Part shown: positions 8,674-15,471 of the stretch, piece by piece | How the letters are laid out: each line of letters begins with the position of its first letter | Numbering within the stretch: the first letter of the stretch is position 1 | Assembly (NCBI GenBank): GCA_035297145.1 | Contig: DATGZN010000077.1 | Coordinates: 62,001 to 126,000 of the forward strand | Length of the DNA stretch: 64,000 nucleotides | From: QHXW01 sp035297145 | GTDB lineage: Bacteria > Acidobacteriota > Terriglobia > Bryobacterales > Bryobacteraceae | Direction of reading: 5' to 3' | Notes under the pieces: generated by a model | What the model saw: only the letters and a program-made list of their open reading frames with translations | What the model was told of the DNA's origin: nothing | The model's database searches: none | Made by a program: the position numbers and the translations under genes

Positions 8674-9273
8674 CTAGATTCTCGCGAAACTCGTCAGCGT
8701 CTTTAGCCATTCTAGAAAAAAAGTCTTGCGGCCCTCGCGGTTGTGCCACCAGCCGCTGGCGCTGAAGAAATCGTCCGGGGCCGTCACCATGCGAATTTCG
8801 ATACCCGGCCAACTGGCGCTGAGCAGGCGAAGAGCGCGCGCGGAATGATAATCGGTGGTCACCACAATCACGCGGTGTGCATGCAGCTTGATCAATTCCG
8901 GATAGAGTGCGTGGCCTTCTTCCTCGGTCGAATGGGCATCGTGAGGAACGGCGATGAACCAGTCAGCGGGATAGCCGTGGCGGAGCACGAACGGGATGGC
9001 GAGATCGGATTCATGCAGATCGTAGAATCCCGGCGGGCCACTCACCAGTACCCTTGGTGCGAACCCACTCTTAACCAGCTCAGCCGCTTTCAGAATGCGG
9101 TGCCCGTAGGGATCGCCGGCCAGGGCCACGATGACATCCGCGTGAAAGGGAGGATCGCTGTGTACCAGCCATGCACCCATCCAGCCCATCCACAACGAGT
9201 GCGTGAGAATTGCGATTACAACCAACGCGGTCACTACTAAGGGCTTGCTCTTCAGAGAATGGCGGGCTGCCAC
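8674..9273 (-). CDS. YdcF-family (DUF218) membrane-anchored protein
   Basis: 199 residues: one N-terminal membrane anchor (about residues 12-36) and a Rossmann-like DUF218 domain with ADVIVALAGDPYGHRILKA, PRVLVSGPPG, STEEEGHALYPEL and VIVVTTDYHSARALRLL. The family includes E. coli YdcF and SanA/ElyC, which are linked to envelope homeostasis; YdcF binds S-adenosylmethionine. The catalytic role is not established. The stop of the upstream gene (9277) and the start at 9273 nearly touch, and the ABC exporter follows at once, suggesting a three-gene operon. Confidence 0.85.
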   Translation of the reverse strand: MAARHSLKSKPLVVTALVVIAILTHSLWMGWMGAWLVHSDPPFHADVIVALAGDPYGHRILKAAELVKSGFAPRVLVSGPPGFYDLHESDLAIPFVLRHGYPADWFIAVPHDAHSTEEEGHALYPELIKLHAHRVIVVTTDYHSARALRLLSASWPGIEIRMVTAPDDFFSASGWWHNREGRKTFFLEWLKTLTSFARI

Positions 9274-9276
9274 GAA

Positions 9277-9840
9277 CTACTTCTCGTCCGTGGTGTTCTT
9301 CTGGTCCAGGTGGCCGACCGTTTTGAGGCGCTGGTAAAGTTTTTCCACCTCCGCCTCATCCTCGGGCCGCAGCAGGCGGTAGCGCGGAGAGGGAAGCTGG
9401 CGGCGATCCGGCCCGGGGTTCAGCGCTTCGCCCCAATACTGCCGGTAGGGGACGCCATCGATCAAGGCATCGCGCGAAAGGCGGCGCAGGTTACGCAGCA
9501 GTCCATTGCAGGATTCGAGATCGCCGGGATAGACCAGCAACAAGCGCGAATCGTCAAACAAGGTCATGCGCAGGATGAGGGGGGAAATCCAGCCGGTCCG
9601 GTCCAGGCGGCGAATATCCATCCAAAGGATGCGCTGTTTGCCGATGGCCAGGTATTCTTCGTGGATCTCGAGCGCGGGACGAAACGCCAGTGTCAGCAGT
9701 AACGCGGCACTCAGGACAAAGAGCCCCGCGGCAACGAATGCAGCTCTCAATTCCAGACCCAGCCAGCCGGAAAAAGCCGCAAGCGCCAGTGCCGTAATTC
9801 CGAAGGTGAGGTAATGCCGAGCCGGCACGTAGCGTGTCAT
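9277..9840 (-). CDS. Two-helix membrane protein of unknown function
   Basis: 187 residues. Two adjacent hydrophobic helices near the N-terminus (about residues 10-50) are followed by a soluble part with PALEIHEEYLAIGKQRILWMDI, a strand pattern like a PH-like or photosystem-associated PH domain, and a charged C-terminal helix (EDEAEVEKLYQRLKTVG). I do not recognise a named family. ATG at 9840 was chosen because the hydrophobic region begins there and the upstream extension would run into pgsA. It is first in a tight cluster with the YdcF and ABC exporter genes. Confidence 0.6.
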   Translation of the reverse strand: MTRYVPARHYLTFGITALALAAFSGWLGLELRAAFVAAGLFVLSAALLLTLAFRPALEIHEEYLAIGKQRILWMDIRRLDRTGWISPLILRMTLFDDSRLLLVYPGDLESCNGLLRNLRRLSRDALIDGVPYRQYWGEALNPGPDRRQLPSPRYRLLRPEDEAEVEKLYQRLKTVGHLDQKNTTDEK

Positions 9841-9884
9841 TCCAAACCCTGACACCTCTAGCCTACTCCGGCCCGCCGCCTCCG

Positions 9885-10433
9885 TCAATGCGCTTTTAGG
9901 AAGCGAAATCCGCGCCAACTGTAGTGGAGTCCACTCCAGATAGTAATGGCTGCGACAGGCCAAACCAGAGCGGGTGCCAGTACGTCTAGAGAGGGCAGGT
10001 TCAACGCGCCTCGCGCCATCCAAGTCGTTGCGCAGGCGATCTGCACTAAGGTGCTGGCCTTGCCCCACACGCTAGGACGGAATTCGCGATAGGCGGTGAA
10101 CAACAAAGCGATTCCAGACGTCGCGAGGAGAAAAATGTCGCGTCCTAGAATGAGCACCACGAGCCAGGAGGGTATGCTGCCGGCAACGGCAAGAGAAATG
10201 TAGACGCCGCTGAGCAGGACTTTATCGGCAATAGGGTCGAGATACGCACCAAGCGGTGTGATCTGGTGGATGCGGCGGGCGAGCAGGCCGTCCAAGCCGT
10301 CGGTCAGGGCCGCAACGGCGAAAAGGGTGAGGGCCAGTACGTGGCGCCCGCTGACGATTGCGGCGAAAATGAACGGAGCCAAAAGCAGCCGGGCGATTGT
10401 CAATAGGTTAGGGAGCGTCGCGAGCGAGTTCAT
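9885..10433 (-). CDS. pgsA: CDP-alcohol phosphatidyltransferase (PgsA-like)
   Basis: 182-residue integral membrane enzyme that transfers a phosphatidyl group from CDP-diacylglycerol, most likely to glycerol-3-phosphate (phosphatidylglycerophosphate synthase). The CDP-alcohol transferase motif D-x2-D-G-x2-A-R-x8-G-x3-D-x3-D is complete in DGLDGLLARR plus GAYLDPIADK (about residues 44-70). Several hydrophobic helices follow. The N-terminus LPNLLTIARLLLAPFIF is typical of PgsA. It starts 15 nt after the ureG stop, so it may be read through from the urease operon, though the functions are unrelated. Cardiolipin synthase of the same fold is the main alternative. Confidence 0.85.
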   Translation of the reverse strand: MNSLATLPNLLTIARLLLAPFIFAAIVSGRHVLALTLFAVAALTDGLDGLLARRIHQITPLGAYLDPIADKVLLSGVYISLAVAGSIPSWLVVLILGRDIFLLATSGIALLFTAYREFRPSVWGKASTLVQIACATTWMARGALNLPSLDVLAPALVWPVAAITIWSGLHYSWRGFRFLKAH

Positions 10434-10448
10434 GGGCCGCGTGACCCG

Positions 10449-11114
10449 CTAGTGAGCGTGAGTATGCGCGCGCCCTTGGTAAGGGGAGTGCGCGTCGATA
10501 AGGTTCCGGCGTTCGGGAATCGCCAGGTGCCGCTCCACCCAAGAGACGACGTCGGAAAGTCCAGTACCATTTTTCAAATTTGTAAAAACAAATGGACGGC
10601 TCCCGCGCATGCGGCGGGCGTCGCGGTCCATGATGTCGAGCGACGCGCCCACGTGTGGGGCGAGATCGATCTTGTTGATCACCAGAAGCTCGGAGCGCGT
10701 GATGCCTGGGCCGCCCTTGCGCGGAATTTTGTCGCCGCCCGCGACATCGATCACATAGATGGCCACGTCCACCAGCTCCGGGCTGAACATGGCGGCCAGA
10801 TTGTCGCCGCCACTTTCCACGAAAATCAGCTCGAGATTCCGCAGTTTGGATTCGAGATCCGCGATGGCTTCAAGGTTCATGGAAGCGTCTTCGCGAATCG
10901 CCGCGTGGGGGCAGCCACCGGTCTCGACGCCGCGAATGCGCTCCGCGGGTAACGTGCCCTGGCGGATGAGGAACTCCGCGTCTTCTTTTGTATAGATATC
11001 GTTGGTGACGACGCCGACACTGTAGCGGCCGGAAAGCTCGCGGCTCAGGCAATCGACCAGCGCAGTCTTGCCGCTTCCCACTGGTCCCGCCACGCCAACC
11101 CGAAATGCACGCAT
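10449..11114 (-). CDS. ureG: Urease accessory GTPase UreG with His-rich C-terminal tail
   Basis: 221-residue SIMIBI GTPase that loads nickel into urease. The P-loop GPVGSGKT is at 10-17, the nickel-binding Cys-Pro-His motif at 68-70, then SGGDNLAAMFSPELVD and the NKIDLAPHVGA base-recognition motif. Most UreG proteins carry any histidines at the N-terminus; here the chain ends RAHTHAH with His217, His219 and His221. Since no ureE (nickel chaperone) gene is present in the cluster, this tail could serve as a nickel store (inference). The gene starts 10 nt after ureC. Confidence 0.95.
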   Translation of the reverse strand: MRAFRVGVAGPVGSGKTALVDCLSRELSGRYSVGVVTNDIYTKEDAEFLIRQGTLPAERIRGVETGGCPHAAIREDASMNLEAIADLESKLRNLELIFVESGGDNLAAMFSPELVDVAIYVIDVAGGDKIPRKGGPGITRSELLVINKIDLAPHVGASLDIMDRDARRMRGSRPFVFTNLKNGTGLSDVVSWVERHLAIPERRNLIDAHSPYQGRAHTHAH

Positions 11115-11124
11115 CGACTTAAGA

Positions 11125-12849
11125 TTAGAACAGGAAATAGCGCTGGGCCAGCGGGAGCACGCTGGCCGCCTCGCAGGTCAGCAACTCGCCATCGGCCCGA
11201 ACTTCGTAGGTTTCTGGATCGACCTCGAGCTTGGGCATGGCCGAATTGTGAATCATGTCCTTCTTCCCGATGCGCCGGCAATTTTCCACGGCGACAGCGC
11301 GCTTTGTGAGACCGATTTTCGCAGGCACACCGGCTTCGAGCGCACTTTTGGAAACGAATGCGAGGCCGGTAGACGCCACGGCACGTCCGAACGAACCGAA
11401 CATAGGGCGATAGAACACCGGCTGAGGCGTGGGAATGGATGCGTTGGCATCGCCCATCACACTCCAGGCGATGAACCCGCTTTTGAGCACCATCTCCGGC
11501 TTGACGCCGAAGAAAGCAGGCTTCCACAGGACGAGGTCGGCGATTTTGCCGGGCTCGATGGACCCGACGTGCACCGCGACGCCGTGAGTGATCGCGGGGT
11601 TGATGGTGTACTTGGCGATATAGCGCTTGACACGGGTGTTGTCGTTGCGGCTGGAATCGCCGGCAAGTGGACCGCGCTGCACCTTCATCTTGTGCGCCGT
11701 CTGCCACGTGCGCGTGACTACCTCGCCGATGCGGCCCATGGCTTGCGAATCGCTCGACATCATGCTGAAGACACCGAGATCGTGCAGGATATCCTCGGCG
11801 GCAATGGTCTCTGGCCGAATGCGGCTCTCGGCAAAGGCGATATCCTCCGGCACATAGGGGTTGAGGTGGTGGCACACCATGAGCATGTCGAAGTGCTCGT
11901 CAATTGTATTGACGGTGAACGGCCGCGTGGGATTCGTCGATGATGGCAGCACGTTGGGCTGTGCTGCGATGCGGATGATGTCGGGCGCGTGGCCGCCGCC
12001 CGCGCCCTCGGTGTGGTACGTGTGAATGGTGCGCTCGCCGATGGCGCGAATGGTGTCCTCGACAAAACCGGCTTCGTTAATGGTGTCGGTGTGGATGGCG
12101 ACCTGGACATCGTACTGGTCGGCGACTTTAAGGCAGGTGTCGATGGCCGCGGGCGTGGTGCCCCAGTCCTCGTGGAGTTTGAGTCCGCAGGCGCCGGCTT
12201 CAATCTGTTCTGCGAGCGGAAGAGGCGCCGAGGCGTTGCCCTTTCCCAGAAAACCGAAATTCATGGGCCAGGCTTCCGCGGCTTCGAGCATGCGATGGAT
12301 GTTCCAGGCGCCAGGCGAGCACGTGGTGGCGTTGGTGCCCGTGGCGGGGCCGGTTCCGCCGCCGATCATGGTGGTCACGCCGTTGGAAATGGCTTCGAAA
12401 ATCTGCTGCGGTGAAATGAAATGAATGTGAGTGTCCAGCGCCCCCGCGGTTACTATCTGGTTCTCGGCGGCAATCACTTCGGTCGCGGCGCCGATCACTA
12501 ACTCGGGGTCGACTCCCTCCATGGTATCGGGATTACCTGCCTTGCCGACCTTGACGATGCGGCCATCACGGATACCAATGTCTCCCTTGACAATGCCCCA
12601 ATGATCGACGATCAGAGCATTCGTGATGACCAAGTCGAGTGCACCGGCAGGACCTTCGCGAACTGCGGTGCTGCTCTGACCCATTCCATCCCGAATTACT
12701 TTACCGCCGCCGAATGTTACTTCATCGCCATAAGTGGTGTAGTCGCGTTCAACCTCCACGACTAACTCGGTGTCGGCTAGGCGGACACGGTCCGCTTTCG
12801 TCGGCCCGTAAAGATCGGCGTAGGTGCGGCGTGGAATGGGCAGGCTCAT
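11125..12849 (-). CDS. ureC: Urease alpha subunit (catalytic)
   Basis: 574-residue nickel amidohydrolase that hydrolyses urea to ammonia and carbamate. Seen: nickel ligands His141/His143 (DTHIHF), the lysine that becomes carbamylated, Lys224 (GLKLHEDWG), His253, the flap VCHHLNP with Cys326 and His328, and the later SSDSQAMGR aspartate motif. The length and order are normal for bacterial UreC. The start overlaps the ureB stop as ATGA. All catalytic residues that I can check are present, so the enzyme should be active if nickel is supplied. Confidence 0.98.
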   Translation of the reverse strand: MSLPIPRRTYADLYGPTKADRVRLADTELVVEVERDYTTYGDEVTFGGGKVIRDGMGQSSTAVREGPAGALDLVITNALIVDHWGIVKGDIGIRDGRIVKVGKAGNPDTMEGVDPELVIGAATEVIAAENQIVTAGALDTHIHFISPQQIFEAISNGVTTMIGGGTGPATGTNATTCSPGAWNIHRMLEAAEAWPMNFGFLGKGNASAPLPLAEQIEAGACGLKLHEDWGTTPAAIDTCLKVADQYDVQVAIHTDTINEAGFVEDTIRAIGERTIHTYHTEGAGGGHAPDIIRIAAQPNVLPSSTNPTRPFTVNTIDEHFDMLMVCHHLNPYVPEDIAFAESRIRPETIAAEDILHDLGVFSMMSSDSQAMGRIGEVVTRTWQTAHKMKVQRGPLAGDSSRNDNTRVKRYIAKYTINPAITHGVAVHVGSIEPGKIADLVLWKPAFFGVKPEMVLKSGFIAWSVMGDANASIPTPQPVFYRPMFGSFGRAVASTGLAFVSKSALEAGVPAKIGLTKRAVAVENCRRIGKKDMIHNSAMPKLEVDPETYEVRADGELLTCEAASVLPLAQRYFLF

Positions 12850-13157
12850 TTGTTCAAAGCTCCATTCACGCGTCCGTTGTGGCCGAAGACTTTGCGCGCC
12901 CCGGCAAAGTTAACCAGCGTGACTTCTTTTTCCTCGCCCGGCTCGAAGCGTGAAGCGGTGCCAGCGGCAATGTTGAGGCGCATGCCGTAAGCTGCCGGAC
13001 GGTCGAATTCCAGGGCGCTGTTGACCTCAAAGAAGTGGTAATGGCTACCCACCTGGACGGGGCGATCGCCGGTATTCTTCACAAGCAGAATGACGCTCTT
13101 ACGGCCGGAGTTAGCGATGATATCGCTGGATTCGAGAAAGTATTCTCCTGGTTTCAT
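12846..13157 (-). CDS. ureB: Urease beta subunit
   Basis: 103-residue structural subunit. Typical motifs are VKNTGDRPVQVGSHYHFFEVN (about residues 26-46), LEFDRPAAYGMRLNIAAGTA and RFEPGEEKEVTLV. It packs against UreC and UreA in the (UreABC)3 assembly. It begins 2 nt after the ureA stop and its own stop overlaps ureC. The gamma and beta subunits are separate genes, as in most bacteria and unlike the Helicobacter fusion. Confidence 0.97.
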   Translation of the reverse strand: MKPGEYFLESSDIIANSGRKSVILLVKNTGDRPVQVGSHYHFFEVNSALEFDRPAAYGMRLNIAAGTASRFEPGEEKEVTLVNFAGARKVFGHNGRVNGALNK

Positions 13158-13159
13158 AG

Positions 13160-13462
13160 TTATGACACCGGGTCATGCACAGTCACTAACTTGGTTCCAT
13201 CCGGGAAGGTCGCTTCCACCTGCACCTCATGTAACATCTCGGCGATTCCGTCCATCAGGTCCCGGCGACGGAGAATCTTGGTGCCGAGTATCATGATGTC
13301 GCCCACGCTCTTGCCGTCACGGGCTGCTTCGAGAATCTCGGCCGAAATGATAGCGACAGCCTCGGGGTAGTTCAGCTTCACACCGCGCGCCTGCCGTTTG
13401 CGCGCAAGCTCGGCAGCAACAAAGACCATCAGCTTTTCCTGCTCGCGAGGGGTAAGATGCAA
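13160..13462 (-). CDS. ureA: Urease gamma subunit
   Basis: 100-residue small subunit beginning MHLTPREQEKLMVFVAAELA, with LNYPEAVAIISAEILEAARDG and MLHEVQVEATFPDGTKLVTV, all standard for UreA. It is separated by 18 nt from ureD upstream and by 2 nt from ureB downstream. Confidence 0.97.
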   Translation of the reverse strand: MHLTPREQEKLMVFVAAELARKRQARGVKLNYPEAVAIISAEILEAARDGKSVGDIMILGTKILRRRDLMDGIAEMLHEVQVEATFPDGTKLVTVHDPVS

Positions 13463-13480
13463 TGGCTCCTCCCGGAAAAT

Positions 13481-14332
13481 TCAGTAAATCTTGCGAGGTA
13501 CAACGGCTTCCTGGCCGTAGAGCGCTTGTTTCGCGACACGCCAGAAGGCGACCAGCCCGCGTGCGATATCGCGGCCGTTCTGGCTTAGCGCGCGGACAAC
13601 GAGGCCGTGCGCGGGAAGTCTCGTGAGGCCCCATATTATCACAGGCGAACTCATGCTTTCTGCGATTTCGAGGAGCTGTTTTTCCACTGCGAACCAGACG
13701 GAATCGGCCGTGCCCGCGCGGCAGATGTAGAAAGACGACAAGTAACGGTAGGGTCCGAGACGCGCCGGCGAGGTCAGCGGACGCAAAGCCGGATTGAGGT
13801 CGCCATTCTCCATGGCAACCGGCATGCCGGCGACGCGCAGATCGAAACCGAGGCGCAGCTCGTCATAGGAAAAAACCTCGCCGCGGGCTTCGCGGCCCGG
13901 CGCAAGCGTCTCCCACCAGAACAGGCCCGCTCCTTCGCTGAGCTGCACCTCGGTGCGTTGACAGTATCGTGCCCCGGCGAATGGTATGAGCGAATCGGGC
14001 AGATATTCGAGGAGCGCGTCTTCCCGAAGCTGGACGTGTGTTGTATATTCGGCGGCGCGCGCTCCCGGGCGGCTACGGTAAATGCGCGTAGCGCTGGTAG
14101 AGGTGATCTGCGCGGTCGCGCCGGCGCCGATAGCTACATCGAGCGATAGTTTGTCTCCCGCTAATATGCCACCGGAAAGATTGTGCAGATGTACCAATGC
14201 CCCGCCGCAGGGCAGGTCGAATGCCCGCACCACCTTGAGCGGCTGGCGCTGTTCGAGCACTTGAAGACGCGTCCGCGCGGCTTTCGAATCATATTCGAAC
14301 CGCAGCGAGAGACGGCCGTAAGTATCTGGCAT
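13481..14332 (-). CDS. ureD: Urease accessory protein UreD
   Basis: 283-residue UreD/UreH scaffold that binds apo-urease and recruits UreF-UreG for nickel insertion. Family features are LHNLSGGILAGDKLSLDVAIGAGA, TSTSATRIYRS and LLEYLPDSLIPFAGA. The ATG at 14332 gives the usual UreD N-terminus and lies 4 nt after the ureF stop; an in-frame TTG at 14362 would extend the protein by ten residues and overlap ureF. It sits between ureF and ureA, an arrangement with the accessory genes first. Confidence 0.93.
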   Translation of the reverse strand: MPDTYGRLSLRFEYDSKAARTRLQVLEQRQPLKVVRAFDLPCGGALVHLHNLSGGILAGDKLSLDVAIGAGATAQITSTSATRIYRSRPGARAAEYTTHVQLREDALLEYLPDSLIPFAGARYCQRTEVQLSEGAGLFWWETLAPGREARGEVFSYDELRLGFDLRVAGMPVAMENGDLNPALRPLTSPARLGPYRYLSSFYICRAGTADSVWFAVEKQLLEIAESMSSPVIIWGLTRLPAHGLVVRALSQNGRDIARGLVAFWRVAKQALYGQEAVVPRKIY

Positions 14333-14336
14333 GTCG

Positions 14337-15050
14337 TCAACTAATGAACAGCCGCGTCTCAAGCGCGAGATGCCGCATCGACGCTATCTCCACCATCGGA
14401 GTGAAGGCGGCGACGGTCCCGACCTCCGCCATAGCACTCGCTTGCACCGCATCCAGTATCTCGGGCTTCAGGTCCCAGAGCAGACGCGCCGCGCGTTGCT
14501 GGCCGATCGGTATCAACCGCTGGCACGCGGACACAAGAGCGGTGACGGATTGCTGCAGGTGGACCGCGGCGGCGATTTCCTCCGCAACGCCCAACGCACG
14601 TCCGGCATAGCCAAAGGCTGTCGCGTAGTGCGCCTCGCCGGCCGGAATGTTGCAGCCTTCGAGTCCACAGAACAGTTGCAGGAACCGGCGGCCCAACGTC
14701 AGGCTCGCTTCCCGGCTTTCGTGCGCCAGCTTGCGCGCGCTGAGCTGCCGATTGAGCGCCGGCCAATCAGAACCTGGGGCACGATAAGCCGCGCGGCAAA
14801 AGGTGGCTTCCAGCACACCTGTCTCCTCGAGATAGTCGCGCAGGAAGCCCGGCAACGTTTCCGGCGTGAGCAGTCCCTCCGCCACCAGCGTTTCGAGGCC
14901 AAACGAATGCGCCGCGCCGCCAATGGGCAGTGCGCTATCCGCCAGGTGGATTAGCTTCAACAGCCGGAGCGGATCAGTAGGTTCGCTTGTTTGGTTGCTG
15001 GTCAAAGAAGTGAAAAAGCGCGATGCCTTCGTCGCGCAGAAAATCGCCAA
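14337..15050 (-). CDS. ureF: Urease accessory protein UreF
   Basis: All-helical UreF, which with UreD and UreG forms the nickel-insertion complex. The family signature LLKLIHLADSALPIGGAAHS is at about residues 29-48 of this reading, followed by FGLETLVAEGLL and a late PIGQQRAARLLW. The start at 15050 overlaps the upstream deaminase by 77 nt and gives an N-terminus about 25 residues longer than usual; a TTG just before KLIHLADSALP, near 14957, is a plausible shorter start. The overlap indicates that the deaminase and urease genes form one transcript. Confidence 0.92.
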   Translation of the reverse strand: MAIFCATKASRFFTSLTSNQTSEPTDPLRLLKLIHLADSALPIGGAAHSFGLETLVAEGLLTPETLPGFLRDYLEETGVLEATFCRAAYRAPGSDWPALNRQLSARKLAHESREASLTLGRRFLQLFCGLEGCNIPAGEAHYATAFGYAGRALGVAEEIAAAVHLQQSVTALVSACQRLIPIGQQRAARLLWDLKPEILDAVQASAMAEVGTVAAFTPMVEIASMRHLALETRLFIS

Positions 15051-15444
15051 CGATCTCGACCGGACTTCCGCCCAGTTCCTTCATGCGAATGTTTGCGATT
15101 GCCAATTCATGAAACCCGCTGGCATGGGCGTCGCGAATGCTGGCGCCGTAAAAGATTTTTGAAATCCGCGCCCAGTGGCAAGCCGAAAAGCACATGGGGC
15201 ACGGCTCACAAGTGGAATAAATGACGCAGCCGGCAAGATCGATGCTGCGCAGCTTGCGGCACGCCTCACGGATCGCGTGGATCTCGGCGTGCGCCGTGAT
15301 GTCTGTCGTCTGCCACACCACGTTATGCTCGCAGCTCACTACTTCACCCGAGCGGGCGATACAGGCTCCAAAAGGCGACTGCCCCGCTGCCACGCCCTGC
15401 CTGGCCGTGCCAATCGCAAGACGCATGAAATCTTCGTCCGTCAA
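14974..15444 (-). CDS. Guanine deaminase-like cytidine/deoxycytidylate-fold deaminase
   Basis: 156-residue zinc deaminase. The active-site motif HAE is at 52-54 with proton-shuttle Glu54; the zinc cysteines are Cys82 and Cys85 in CEPCPMC. The length and the C-terminal extension ending QPNKRTY resemble the domain-swapped GuaD of Bacillus more than TadA, and there is no tRNA-binding signature that I can point to. Guanine deamination gives xanthine and ammonia; xanthine degradation ends in urea, which fits this gene being the first of the urease run. TadA or a pterin/other purine deaminase remains possible. Confidence 0.8.
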   Translation of the reverse strand: MTDEDFMRLAIGTARQGVAAGQSPFGACIARSGEVVSCEHNVVWQTTDITAHAEIHAIREACRKLRSIDLAGCVIYSTCEPCPMCFSACHWARISKIFYGASIRDAHASGFHELAIANIRMKELGGSPVEIVGDFLRDEGIALFHFFDQQPNKRTY

Positions 15445-15471
15445 AGCACAAATGTAACACGATGCCCGCGC

